A DNA stretch of 64,000 bases from NCBI GenBank assembly GCA_021527695.1, contig JAKFAO010000007.1, forward strand, positions 310,001 to 374,000, in the 5' to 3' direction. Origin of the DNA: Naematelia aurantialba. Taxonomy: Eukaryota > Basidiomycota > Tremellomycetes > Tremellales > Naemateliaceae. Under the pieces are notes generated by a model that did no database searches, had not been told where the DNA came from, and was given only the letters and a program-made list of their open reading frames with translations. Position numbers and translations under genes: made by a program. Shown one piece after another: positions 46,405-58,284 of this stretch (within the stretch, counting starts at the first letter, position 1; the number at the start of each line of letters is the position of its first letter).

Positions 46405-47660
46405 CTTCAGCCGAAACGTCCATCTGTCTTTCCACGATCCCGCATACTACAATTCTCTTCTACATCAAGACAAATCATTTGCATGGCGACGATATAGATG
46501 GTGTCTCTCTTGTAAACGTCCTGTTCTATAGAGCCTCAGATTATGGTTGTTGGTAGAAGCTAGATGCAGCCATGAGGACATTCCACATCAGCTCTGCAGT
46601 AGCACACTTGCCTGAGAGTCAAGTGCCACACACGCAAAGCCCGGCAATTTTCGATTTTCCCGTTTCCCCTCCCGCGAGTCAGTCATCAGCATACCAAGTA
46701 TCCCTTTCTTTTCCTTCGTTCCCTTCCTCTCTCTCTCCCCTTCTCCGCTCCGGCGCTCTCCCAAAAGGCGTGATAATCACAGAGTCTCACGACTCTGCTG
46801 ACTCGTCACTCCAGACCGGTCCGGTCGCGCTCGAGGCAGCCTTGCAGCCCACCATCAAACGCGAGTCAGAACTGCCCTTTTTTCCAAATTGGCGGTCCGG
46901 CGCGTTCCTATTTGGTGGCCACAAGGCTGAATCGAACGACCGCGATCATTGGTCAGTCGGGGTATCAAATCGTCTCATTGACGACATCCGGGCTTTGGCA
47001 AGTCCAGAGACAGTCAGGAGACGATAGGGATAGAAGAGGATAGGCCAGCACAGGAAGGAAGGAAAGCTGGAGCGATTTCGCGCGGCGATCGGTGAGCGCA
47101 AACCTCGGTCATTCATTCCGGGTTCGGGCTGACTTGGTGCCTCTCCTTGCCACCGCCCCTCGTCATCCCTCCGCCGCGCATATACATATACGTGCCCAGG
47201 TAGGCATCGCAAACTCGACCACTCCCTGCGCCGCCATACATTTCACAACCAGGCCAGACTCGGCAACGAGTCTGGGATCAACGTCTTCTTTTTTCGAGTC
47301 GAGCGCGGTTCTCAGTCGTCCGCATATCTTAACTGGTACAGCTCCTCGTTTTAGCAACGTCCCCTCACCTGCAGTCAAGACGACAAGTTAAGACTACCTC
47401 TGTTTTGCCCACCACCGAGCGCGACACTTCCCACGAGTTCGAGTGGATCGACAGCCCGCCGAATCATCTCCTTAACGACTTGACGACTTCTCGGCGCTAC
47501 CCGTCACTCGCATACACATACATCGAGTTTGGCGATTATACCTCTTCTCCAAGACGATCTAATTCCCCATCTCTCGCCGCAGCGTCGACAAAGCCTTTGT
47601 CCTCTTTGGCGAGGCTACGCACCGGCTCAGGGTCACACCTGCGGCCGCCTCATTCCCATT
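46405..47660. other. intergenic region upstream of the cyclin gene
   Basis: 1.26 kb between the secreted-protein stop and the cyclin start, both rightward. Small open frames occur but none resembles a protein. CT-rich stretches (46705-46745) are consistent with a promoter. An upstream non-coding exon of the cyclin gene is possible. Confidence 0.4.
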
Positions 47661-49718
47661 ATGCCCTACCTCTATGACTACGCGGCGCCCGATGCCGTTC
47701 CTGATGGGATCAGAGCTGCCAAGTACCGCGCCCAGCAAGTCATGGAGAACGTGCGTGCTGAGCCGTCGCCGTCCCCACCAAGCGCTGACGAGTCTTCCTT
47801 TCTTCCTCCACCAATCGCCGTTATTACACAACCCCCGACGCCCTTTGTCTCGTTCACCGAATCTGCATGTACTATCCCCGCTCATCTACTCCCACAGCAG
47901 ATCTCCGCGTCAGAATCCTCAGACTTCCAACCGGTTCGTCACTCGCGCTGGTCGAGTCAGTCGTCGGGGAAGAGTTTCCCAGATGTCCCGCCACCAGTCG
48001 TGCCAACATACGCTCAGCCTGTTGACCATGCCACCGCCTATCAGGTGTACATGCAGCTCGACGCGTCACGCTTTCCGCCTGGTTTGGCGATTCCTGATCA
48101 CATCCTTCGATCTGCCCTTCCGCCGGTTTCTCCGTCATGTGTTGACCCGAATGCTCAACCCGTCGACTGCGCTCTGCGCAGTACGCCTGTACGACCTGTC
48201 GCTCGTCCCATTGAGATCTTAGGATGGCAAACCCCACTGCCGCGTTATTCTGGATCGTTCAGTTTGGACGGCGACCTCCCTGATGCAGCAGGCTTCGGCT
48301 CCACTGCGGTTGTCGCGGGCGACAGAGACGCCCAAGACGTCCACTCCGCTCTGTCGCATTGGTACTCGGAGGAGATCCTCAAACTTCTCGTACGGCCAGG
48401 TTACTATCGCCCGGGCGTAGGTGGTGCCGCTGACGAGATCTGGGGTCCAGGCGGTCGGGAGAAGGACGCGTGGGCTCGGATTGGCAGAGTTCCCCCAATG
48501 GGCATGTCGCAGGCGCCGGTACCGCCTCCGCGTCCAGTTCACGTGCGGAATCCTGCAGCAGAGGAGACGGACCCATGGTATATTGCTTGGCGTCACCGCA
48601 TCCGACCTGACCCTGACTTTGTCTACTTCGTGTCGAATGCCTTGATACGCATGACAGTCAGTCCGACTGCGGTTGTTGCGGCATTGTGGTATCTACGTGG
48701 CCTGGGCCTACATCCAGGTGATGGCGATGGCGACAAGGGTCACGACATCAGAGCAGTACTCAGTCGACAGAGCATGAGGGGCAACGGCGGCGTTGAGAGA
48801 AGAGTGGCCGTTCTGGGACTTCTCCTAGCGGGTAAATGGCTTGATGACAACTCCTATCTTCGCAAGTCTTGGTATGTGGTCTTTCTCTAATCATTGCAAC
48901 TTTTACTGACCAATATCAGGACCGAGGTTACCAAAATACCTCTCGAAGACATTGAGCGGCTCGAAATAGCGGCGTTGAAAGACCTCCATTTTTCGTTGCA
49001 TCTCCCGCTCCCTGCTTGGACAAAGCACCTCCATGAGCAGTACTGCGCCTTGATCGCCAAGCCCATGGCCACCGATTTTGACAACCTCGTTTTGCGCGTG
49101 CTGCACGCCATGGCTACCGAGGCCCAAGCTTACACTAGCTACGAAAACAAACCGTCCAACCACCGAGTCATTGAGACGCAGCGGAGGTCGTCGACCGAGC
49201 TGCCTGCCGCCGGTGACCAAGCGATCAGTCGTGCTTGGGGAGAGTTTGCGCAAAACTACGCGATCGACGGCTATGGTCAGGCGCCGGCTGTTCCGTCGGC
49301 ACATGGTCCCGACTACTCGACATCAGCTTCTCTCCGCAAAACCCTGCTGCCAGACGTCTACGATGATGTCGTCTTAGACGAGGAAGAGGAGTTTGTCGAA
49401 TACGACGGTGCCAAACCATTTCCTGTGCCGGAAACGCTCAAAGTGGGACGCTCGGCATCCGGATCGAGCTCACGAAGCCGAGATCGTTCGGGCCTGCTTG
49501 GCGAGCAGTCAGCGCTCTACCCGCCTGGCGTCACTCGGTACCGCGAGATGTCGACGTGGAATCCCGCCAGCTCTAGCAAGGACTTCCCAAAGGCTGGTCC
49601 TCAGAGCCGTTGGTCCCAGGCGCCTGTGGCCCCCGAGTACAGCTTTTTCAACACCTCGTATCCGGTTGCCGCCCCGCAACCCGCATACCATTACAGGTGG
49701 GGTGTCACACCCAACTGA
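47661..49718 (+). CDS. Pcl/Pho80-type cyclin
   Basis: Regulatory subunit of a Pho85-like cyclin-dependent kinase, in nutrient or cell-cycle control. Two exons (47661-48871, 48920-49718) total 2010 nt, or 669 residues. The cyclin fold is in the middle: PDPDFVYFVSNALIRMTVSP, TAVVAALWYLRGLGLHPGD, RRVAVLGLLLAGKWLDDNSY, LRKSWTEVTKIPLEDIERLE and IAALKDLHFSLHLPLPAWTK. The GKWLDD/SYxRKSW region is characteristic of PCL cyclins. Both flanks are long and disordered (Pro/Ser-rich N-terminus; C-terminus with an acidic DEEEEFVEYDGAKPFPVPE and an end at YRWGVTPN). The start MPYLYDYAAPDAVPDGIRAA was chosen as the first ATG with protein-like sequence after it. Confidence 0.85.
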
Positions 49719-50536
49719 GGTGTCATTGTTGACACCTTTTTGCAGGCCTTGCCTGCTTGGTTTTGTCTGACCTTTGTCGGATCGAGCCATGGGTTTTACC
49801 TGTATAATTTTCCTGGCGTTGTCTTTGTTTTTTATCGCGCCGTTGTTTGATTCCAGTCAATTACAACTTAAAAACTCGGTTCGTGTCGACCCGTTTGACC
49901 GTCGGACCTACCTGCTCCACCGTGCCCTTCCGCAACAACACGACAAAGCACCCGTCTTGTCGATGGCCTTATGCTTTGCTCGTCCTCTACGCGCCGATAG
50001 TCTGCTCACCCCTCATACGCTCGCTTTAGTCATGTAGAGATCGCACCGCGTAGGTCTATTGGTCTAATGTTTTTTCTTTCTTTTTTTCTTTATTTTTCTT
50101 TCGTCCTGCGTGTGGCATGCTAGTCGAGCGTGCTAGTTGTAGCTCGATGCAACGTGTAGCGACGATATGGGTGCATGTGTGTTATACTGCATGTCGTACG
50201 CATGGGGTGGATCGTTTCGTCTACATGGGAACTCGGCTTTGTACGATGTACGGTGTGATGGTCTAGTGTTTCCACTGGTCTGTCTGCGGACAGGAATTGG
50301 GGCTGATATGGGTGATGAACGAGATACAAGTGTGAGGTAACGGCAGGGAGACTAGGGTAGCGGCTCGTGGAGGCCGGAGAGCGGAGGGAGGAGACGGCAG
50401 GAGAGGGGAGAGCGGAGGGAGGAGACGGCAGGAGAGGGAGGAGACAGGAGAGGTGAGAGGGGAGAGGCAGGAGAGGCAGGAGAGGCAGGAGAGGGAAGAG
50501 AGGGAAGAGAGGGCAGGAGAGGGCAGGAGAGGACAG
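49719..50536. other. convergent intergenic region with GA-rich repeats
   Basis: 818 bp between the cyclin and HAD-protein 3' ends. A T-rich tract sits at 50069-50100 (tttttctttctttttttc). From 50375 to 50530 the plus strand has purine repeats, including a duplicated 'gagcggagggaggagacggcaggagagg' unit and then 'aggcaggag' units. No gene. Confidence 0.55.
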
Positions 50537-52577
50537 CTATTTCCGCCGCTGGTACGCTTCGACCCAGCGCAGGACGTCGTCCCAATCCGCGACGCGCTCC
50601 ACCCCGTCCGGGAGCCAGGCGCGCTCGATCGCCTGTGCGCGGCGGCGGGCCGCGTCGTCGAGCAGGCCCAGCCGCGCCTTGTCGACGTAGGTCAGCTTGT
50701 CGTGCTCGGAGAGCAGTTCGGGGCGGGGCACGACGGCGTTCCATGGATACCGGCCGAACAGGACGACGCGGACGGGCGGCTCAGCGCGCGACGCGTCGAG
50801 TGCGTTTTCGGCAGAGTCGTCGATCAGGAACAGCGCAGAGGTCGAGTGCACGATCTGCGGGTGTCAGCGCCGCAGGTTTCGAGCCTCGTTGATCGGCTCC
50901 TCGTTGATCGGCTCCTCGTTGATCTGCTCTCTGCTCTCTGCTCTCTGCTCTCTGCTCTCTGCTCTCTGCTCTCTGCTCTCTGCTCTCTGCTCTCTGCTCT
51001 CTGCTCTCTGCTCTCTGCTCTCTGCTCTCTGCTCTCTGCTCTCTGCTCTCTGCTCTCTGCTCTCTGCTCTCTGCTCTCTGCTCTCTGCTCTCTGCTCTCT
51101 GTAGGTCTATCTCGCCATCTCGCCATCTGGACGTGCTCTCTCCGCATGATCCGCAGTCTGCTCTCACCCACTTTGATATAAACTTCAGACAGCACGACGT
51201 ACCTCGGCTTTGGACCGTTTATGGTGCGACACCACAGCCCGCTTCGCGACGTGGCCCTCCTTCTCTTCGGGCGTGGGATCGAGGTGCTGAAACGCGCCTG
51301 TAAAGTGGATCTCATCGAAGACTGCAACGCCGCATTAGCTTACGTCACCAGACTGGCACGCTGCGGCCGATCCTGTGAGAGCCAGTCTCCGGATGGGATG
51401 CTGGAACGTTGGTCTCGAGGCGGTCAACGGGTGGACCGGACGAGTACAGAGATGTTACAGCGATGTCAGAGACGGGACACCGGAGAGCAGTGAATGAACA
51501 ACCGCCAGGGAACACCACGTCGGTGTGATACGCGACTCACTGTCGGGCATGTACTGCGCGATCCAGTCTTCCGTCCCCTCGCGCTGCCGCTCCGACCGCG
51601 CAGTGATGATGATCAGGTCGTAGCCCATCGCTTTGAGCTTGAGCAGGCCCTCTTTCGCCCCGGGCACAGGGGGAGACTTCCAGTACAGCCCCTTGGCGTA
51701 GAGTCTTCCCTGTTCGTGTTCGTTAGCTACGATAGATGGTAACAGGGCCGGCCAGTGACCAGCACCCAGCACCCAGCAGCAAGACTCCCAAAGGTAGAGA
51801 ATCCAGATGAATAGAGCCTGACTGGTCTGGCTGGTGCTCGATGCAAGTTTGAAGACGGAATACGCACGATGGAGGATGGGGACGCAGGATGAAGGATGCA
51901 GGATGAACGGCGGAAGAAGGAGGATGAGAGGAAGACACGATGGAGGGCAGAGACGCAAGACGCAAGACAGCGGGAACACACTCACGACCATCTCGACCGT
52001 CTCTTCCGGAGTACCCCAGCCGCGATTCTGCCAGTACAGATCTAGAATGCGGTCAGCTCTCACATCGCTCACACCTCTGGCCGCTTGCGACGCAGCGTCG
52101 TTGTGTGCAGTCAGGGCCGCGGTGTTGCCCCCAGTGTGGAGGTAGACGCACAGTTTTGGAAGTCGTCAATGACCAATGGTGGGTCGGTGTGGTACATCTC
52201 GTTGTGCACTGCAGGCGTTAGGAGCTGACGCAAGGCAAACCAGTCCAGATATGTAAGGTCCAGACGTAAGGTCCAGATAACCCGAGGTGTCTGGTGGAGA
52301 AGAGGTAAGAGCAGCATGAGGCACCAGGGCAGAAGAGACATAGCAGCGAAAGACGCCAGAGCAAGACACGCCAGAGACCAAGACGTACTGGCCACTATGG
52401 TCATGTTGGTCTGACTGCGCCCATCAGCCCAGCCCCCGTGGTAGTCAATGCCGAGTCGGCGAGGAGAGACGGGACACACCACAACACATCGTCCATGTCC
52501 ACCGCGATGGTGCCCCTCGACGGACCTGCATTGGCGCTGGGCTCTGCTGCGCGGTCAGACTCGATCACCGTATCCAT
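50537..52577 (-). CDS. HAD-superfamily nucleotidase-like hydrolase
   Basis: Probable phosphatase of the 5'(3')-deoxyribonucleotidase type. The start at 52577 gives MDTVIESDRAAEPSANAGPS; motif I is IAVDMDDVL (Asp nucleophile, second Asp two residues on). Splices through a 26-nt exon (52388-52413) and further short exons give CQTNMTIVAMHNEMYHTDPP, then LVIDDFQNYLYWQNRGWGTP. The cap and core follow: YWKSPPVPGAKEGLLKLKAM, GYDLIIITARSERQREGTED (motif II Thr) and DEIHFTGAFQHLDP. After a 348-nt repeat-filled intron comes STSALFLIDDSAENALDASR (motif III Asp pair). The end is WDDVLRWVEAYQRRK. The family call is from the motifs; the substrate is not known. Confidence 0.8.
50932..51101. repeat. heptanucleotide satellite (ctctgct)n, about 24 copies
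   Basis: A nearly perfect tandem array of the 7-mer CTCTGCT spans about 170 bp. It is preceded at 50888-50931 by almost three copies of a 15-mer (gatcggctcctcgtt). Both are inside the intron 50855-51202 of the HAD gene. On the sense strand the unit is AGAGCAG. Confidence 0.95.
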
Positions 52578-52999
52578 CGCGATCAGTGCAAGCTGGCGTG
52601 GTCGCCGTGGAGGGGAGTCCAGAAGAGCCCAGTAGCAGGCAGCACAACTAGCGAAGACAGAGCAGGTCGAGCAGAACGAGGTGTATGCTGCGTGGGAGTC
52701 GTAAAAGGAGAAAAGGGAGCTGCTCGCTCGGCGTGGTTTTGGCGACTATCTTCTTTTCCCCGGATCCCGGCCGGAGCTCGGAAAATCACGCCCGGCTCTG
52801 GACGATGTACTAGTATGTGTGCGTCTAAGAGGGCTTGGATGGCATGCGCAGTGAGTGGTATCCACGATACCAAGCAGCCCAAGTCCAGCTCGTACAAGCG
52901 TACATGCGTACATGCGATAAGTACAGCGCAGGCTACAACGATTCGCCATACAGCCTGGATACAGCCTGGACGACGCCCCTCCTCACGGACTCGGACGCG
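52578..52999. promoter_or_regulatory. HAD-gene promoter / Sub1 3' region
   Basis: 422 bp between the HAD-protein start and the Sub1 stop, both leftward. No other feature recognised. Confidence 0.4.
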
Positions 53000-53771
53000 T
53001 CACCCGTCAAGATCCCGGACCAGCGCGTCCACCTTGTCGATACTCGACTTGAGAACCTGCCACTGCGCAAGCCGTCAGCCATGCATCGGTCCGTATTTAA
53101 GAAAAGACCTGACTGGGAGGGAGACGGGAGAGGAGACGTACCTGCTCCAGAGAGAGGCTGAGACCTTTGGCAGCGGGCTTCATCTGGCCCGTAGCCTTGT
53201 CTTTGTAGACCTACAGATGTCAGCTCCACCTACCGAATGCGAGTGGTGCGATCCAGTATGTATTGCCCGTCCGGCATGTCGTCGCAGGATGGACGAGGCG
53301 TCAAGAGCTCGACACGCAATGCGATCAATGCGACAGTAGCTCACCTGCCGGATATCGACCAGAGTCTTGCCGCCATACTTGCGCACCGTGACTCTCCTCC
53401 ATTCGCTCAGCTACGAGCTGCGTCAGGTTTACCTCGCATCTCGAGAGACGCGCACCTCGATATACGACTCTCCGTCGTCGTTTACCTTGACCGTGCCCAG
53501 CTCGGGGTTCGTATCAGGTTTCTCTGCAAGCTCAGCCTGTGGGAACAGAACACAGTCAGCAGAGCTGCATATCCAACACCGAAGCAAGATCCCACCTCTT
53601 TCTTCACCGCGTTGGAGGCTTTAGCGTCGTTGACCGACTTTCGCTTCTTGCTCGGTTTGAGCTGGCTGTTTCAGTGCTTTGCACCAGCACGATTCAAGGG
53701 CATGAGCGCACCACTTCCTCGCTCGAACCCTCTTGCGCACTCTCGTCTGGCTCGTGCTTGACCTTGCCCAT
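53000..53771 (-). CDS. SUB1: transcriptional coactivator Sub1 / PC4
   Basis: Single-stranded-DNA-binding coactivator of RNA polymerase II. The start at 53771 gives MGKVKHEPDESAQEGSSEEV, spliced to KPSKKRKSVNDAKASNAVKK, then AELAEKPDTNPELGTVKVND and DGESYIELSEWRRVTVRKYG. The PC4 fold continues GKTLVDIRQVYKDKATGQMK, PAAKGLSLSLEQWQVLKSSI, DKVDALVRDLDG. The basic KKRK stretch is a likely nuclear signal. The beta-ridge basic residues (RRVTVRKYGGK) and the K-G-(I/L)-S-L-(T/S)-x-EQW motif are diagnostic. About five exons. The exact border of the first intron is ambiguous by a few bases. Confidence 0.9.
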
Positions 53772-55496
53772 CCTCCGTCTGCTTGATTCCTCGCGTGTCG
53801 ATCAAAGAGTCTCAGTCGACGGCAACGGCGCCGAGCGCGTTATCGTTATCAGTTGCCACGTCATGCTGCGCCGTCGCCACTCGCTCCTTTCGATTACGCT
53901 CGGACTGATCGGCGGATTCGATGTCGAGGTTGCTGTCGCCAGTCGCCAGCCGGACACGTAGTGCAATGTCCGTCTCCCACTCGTCGTCATGAAGAGTCTC
54001 AGACAGCCGGTGCATCGGGACATGGCTCCACGGGCAGTCCTTTCATCAGCTCGCCCTGATCTCGAGCCACCATCACCAGTGTGCCCCTCTCTCGCTTTAC
54101 CCCCCCCCCCCCCCCCCAACGTATAGAGGGACGTTAGGGAATGGGATGATGCGGACCAGGGAGCCAGGCGACCATCGGACCACTTGAAACATCCTGATCT
54201 AACCGGCTTTTGCTCTTGACCCGACCATCAGGCTGAGGTCAGCCCGAAAGGCAGTCGTGTGCACTCCCCCGAGTCAGCCTGCAGGACATGATCGAGTGTC
54301 TGCGGTGGTTCCGCAGCTGCTGCTGCTGCGAAGGAGGACCGACGCCAGCATTCGTCGCTTGTGACGGAAGACACGCCGTCGTGGGAAGGCGCCACTAGTC
54401 GTGCAGTAGTCCGAGGGGGCCGAGCCACTACTGTTCCACTGGCGTTCGGGTGAAATGCCGATCACTCCCTTGTGCTCACTCTAGAAGCGAATCCTGCAGA
54501 GGGCCCCTCTGGATCCTGCAGGTCGACTCGCTCCCACGGGCAGGCTGACGGCACTGAACAACAGCGAGGAGGAGGACCCGCCATCCGGCCCGGACGGAGG
54601 ACCAAGAGTCCAGCGGGCGGGGGCGTCCCCCTCGCTATCTGCTGCTGCCCCCTTGATGCGATGGGCCCATCAGAACCGAAATCGGGGTCAAAACATAGCA
54701 CAGCGCTGCACATCTTGCATCAAAACACCACTACGGCCAAGTGTTCCTTTCACTGCACAGAATCACACTCCACGCGAAGGAATCCTCCTCATTTCATTCA
54801 CCGATCTCTCGGCAGATCAAACGCTCATAGGACGTCGCCAAGGCGCCGCCGCCGCCGTCCTTCGCCGGCCCCTCGAGCAGCGCAGATTGTCATTGCACTT
54901 GCACCCACGCTGCGTTCGGCCCCTGTTTATGGCGACCGGCCAGGGCTCGATCTCCCACTGCTCACCGCTGGAAAGGGAGGGGCACAGTTGCCGTGCGACG
55001 CAATACATAGACCACTGGCCGACTGCCCAACCCTGGTCGGGCCGGCTCCCCATCCCATCTGTGGACCCTTCGGATCGAATCGGGCTCGGCAAGTCGCAGC
55101 CAGCAGAAAGGTGAGCCCAGGGTGTCGTCTCGTGGAAAAGGAAGGACGAGAGCAGCTTAGCTTCTCATATACTAGCTCAGATCTCAGCCTGACCTCTCCT
55201 CAGGCTCGTCAGGCTCCTCAGTGCCACTCGCCCGCTTCCCTAGACCGACCCGACCTGCGACTAGACGAGTCCCGTGAGAGCCACCTGTGGCCCAATCCTC
55301 AGCTGCCGAGTGCCCCGACGACTGCGGCGTGTTTCGCGCTACCGGTCTACTGTACGGCAATCAACACCATCCCCTTGGCTAGCGGACATTGCGCGACCTC
55401 GGACGCATCTGTGTTTCAAGTCTTGTTGCCGGTCAAATCCAACGCATCGCCGATCGCTCTCGGGTCGACCCTCTAGTCGCGCCAGGCGCAGCAGCA
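53772..55496. promoter_or_regulatory. divergent intergenic region, Sub1 / second bZIP
   Basis: 1.7 kb between divergent start codons. It contains an 18-base C run at 54100-54117 and a dense cluster of cloning-type restriction sites at 54480-54527 (see findings). A long open frame on the plus strand (54472-55476) lacks an ATG and protein character. It is probably promoter and 5' UTR of the bZIP gene plus the Sub1 promoter. Confidence 0.45.
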
Positions 55497-57691
55497 ATGG
55501 ACGATGCGCTCAATTACGACTCCCACTGTGTCTCATCCACCTCTCCCTATTCTTCTCCTTCCCACTCTGCCCACGCCATGCTCCCACGACACACACGACT
55601 CACCCACCCCGCCGAGCAGCGCACGCCCAGCTCCAGCTCTCAGCCCCGATTTCGCTCAGCCTATCCCACGCCGCTTCCCACCGGCTCAGCCCGGCCCTAC
55701 CCGTATCCCCCCTATCCGCCACCGAGACACACACCTCACTCCTCTACTCGCTCGCAAGAAGAGTCCCACGCTGGCCACCGGCTCGCACGAAGTGGGTCCC
55801 TGAACGGGCCTATATCGCTGCTTGCCGACGTCGCCCTCGCGGACGCGACGTCACCAACGTCCTTCACGCCAGAGCCAGTGCACCTCCCTCCGCTGCAGCG
55901 TTCCGTGTCGCGATCACACGATTCCATGTCCCAGGCCTCACAGACCTCCAGCGCAAGCCGAAGCACCACCAAGAGCCAGGCCAGCCAGAGCAGCAAGAAC
56001 CCAACGTCCAGCAGCAAGAAGAAGGAGACTAGATACAAATTCGGCGAGGTACGCTCTGACAGTTTGAGCTCACGAGCTGCTTGCTGATAGGGCCGATGCA
56101 GATCCCGCCCAGTCCCGTTCAGCCGCACGGCCCAATCCCAATACTCAACTACGCGGTGTCGTCCCCTTCGCACCCGGAGCCAGCGCCAAATGCTCCGCGC
56201 AGCCGTACAGGCACACCGATGCAAACGCCCGTCGTCACCGAGAGTACATCGACGCCCACGCCGACGCCCGAGCGGCAAAAGCATCCTCTGCAAGGATTAT
56301 CGCTCGACAAGTCGTATGGCCCAGGGGAGTACAAAGAGTTCATGGCCGACGCTTCTCGTATCCTCTTGCCACCGTTCGCGTCAGGTCCACGGCCTGCTCC
56401 TATAACGACGGCGAAACTTGTTGGGTCTCACACCTATCCGCCAGGCGACACGCCCGCGACCGCCCCGTCAGCGCCACTAGTGACCAGGCCCCTGCCAAGG
56501 CGCAATACCCTGGATGGGAACGTACGTGGGATACGGGATGATCCCCACCGCCCAGCATTTTCTGGGCCTGCGCCCGCACCCGAGTCAGCCGGCAGTCTTC
56601 CCAAGCGACCTTGGACTGCTGGTCGTACGCGCTCAGCGCATCCCATTTCAAGTCCAAACGGTCCCATCAAGTTTGATCGGCTGAGGCTTGAAACCCAAGG
56701 GGCAGGTCGAGAAACCGCCTCGAGCGAGGTCGGTGGCGAACACGCAGATCCCAGAGCGATGCAGAACATTCTCCCTACTCCCACGACGTCGTTGCCCCAC
56801 TCGCCTGCCAGTACTGGACAGGAACGGAAACGGGCAATGGCGATGGCGAGTGTGCGGCCTCACACTCCGTCCGAGCAGGACCGCAGGCCCGCCCACGGAC
56901 CTGATTATTCGGACGACGCGGATGGCGACGTCGATATGTCCGGCTCGTCGTCTTCCCGCTCTCCTTCGCTGTACGCGCAGGATCGCGATTCCGACCGCGA
57001 TGCAGAACACCACGGCGGCAGCGGTCTGTCCCGCCCGCGGCCACACTCTGCGTCCATCTCCAGCAGCCTCAGTATCAAGACCGAGCCGGCACAGACGACG
57101 GCCGCGCTGCCACTCTCGCCGCCGACGCCGTCGGTGTCGGCCGGCGGGGCGCGACCGCGTGCGTCGAACCGGCTGAAGATGCGCGCAGAGAGCTCGGCAC
57201 CCACCACGCCGCCGGGCGATAAAGCCAAGCCTGGGCCGAAACATCCCGTGCGCCGCGGTGGAGAGCGGCGCAAGGAGCAGAATGCCGTGGCGCAGAAACG
57301 GTACCGCGCGAAGAAGAAGGATCACCGTGAGCAGGTGAGTGAGTTGGAGTTGGAGTCGAGTCGAGTTGGAGTTGGAGTCGAGTTGGAGTTGGAGTCGAGT
57401 TGGAGTTGGAGTCGAGGTGGAGTTGGAGTCGAGTTGGAGTCCGAGTCTAGTCTGGATTCTCATCTTCGGATCAATGTTAGTAAGAAGGTCGCTGACTACA
57501 TGTGACAGATGGCTCGGGAACTGGAACGACAAGATTCTCAACGGCGGTTACTGCAGGCCGACCTCGAAGCGCGCAATCGCGAGCTCGAGCAACGGGATCG
57601 GGAATTGGTCGAGCGGGAACGGCAGCTCAACGAGCGCGCCGCGGAGATTGGCAGTCTGAAGCGCAAGCTCGAGGCGCTGAGCGGGCAGTGA
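55497..57691 (+). CDS. bZIP transcription factor
   Basis: Nuclear DNA-binding regulator. Three exons (55497-56048, 56102-57334, 57509-57691) total 1968 nt, or 655 residues. The first 530 residues are disordered and rich in Pro, Ser and Thr. The basic region is RRKEQNAVAQKRYRAKKKDH, with N-x7-R as in Gcn4-like factors. It is immediately followed, in the last exon, by a long coiled coil: MARELERQDSQRRLLQADLE, ARNRELEQRDRELVERERQL, NERAAEIGSLKRKLEALSGQ. The last intron therefore separates basic region and zipper. It is 174 nt, a multiple of three, and filled with 'gagttggagtc' repeats. Target and pathway unknown. Confidence 0.85.
57335..57508 (+). repeat. repeat-filled intron of the second bZIP gene
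   Basis: GTGAGT donor after the basic region, CAG acceptor before the zipper. Positions 57341-57445 are imperfect copies of 'gagttggagtc' (about nine). The reading frame stays open through the intron until a TGA at 57503-57505, three bases before its end. Confidence 0.9.
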
Positions 57692-58245
57692 TCTTGGCCT
57701 GTCTCGTGTTCTCCTATCCTCCCTCGTCTTCACCTGCTTATCTCGTCTTTCCAGCTTATCTCGTCTTTACCTGCTCATCTCCTCTTCACCTGACGATCTC
57801 GTCGTTCTCCAGCTTATCTCGTCTTTTCCAGCTCATCTCGTCTTCACCTGACGATCTCGTCTTTTCCCGTCGGTCCTCTGTCCACCTCGTCTTATCGCCT
57901 ACCTACGTGGTCCTGCCCTACGACGTCCTGCCCTACTTCTCCACTATTCGTTCTACAGCCCTCTGTCTCGTGAGCCAGCGGGAGTCACATGTCCGCCGGC
58001 CTCCTGTTCGCGGCTGTTCGCGATCGATGTCACTCCACTGTACCCGTATCGCTGTCCTGTCGCAAAAAAAAACTATCACGTTCATCACCGCTCTCACGGC
58101 CCTCGCCACCGCCGTCACACGTACATCAGGCTGTCACACCGCTGTCGTCACCGCTGTCACACCGCCGTCACACCTCGTTCATCAACGCTGTCACACTATC
58201 ATCGCAGCTATCACTATCATCGCAGCTATCATCACTATCGTGGCC

Positions 58246-58284
<39 letters not shown>

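Noticed and set aside
46572..47027. 151-codon plus-strand open frame upstream of the cyclin gene
   Set aside because: No domain, no splice support and odd composition; more likely promoter sequence.
50824..51327. Minus-strand frame of repeated SREQRAE across the heptamer array
   Set aside because: It results from the 7-mer being free of stops. Splice sites on both sides (51202 donor, 50855 acceptor) remove it and restore the HAD motif III.
54472..55476. A 334-codon open frame on the plus strand ahead of the second bZIP
   Set aside because: It begins at GTG, not ATG, has no protein-like pattern, and covers the restriction-site cluster. It is probably a chance open frame in GC-rich DNA, though a long leader cannot be excluded.
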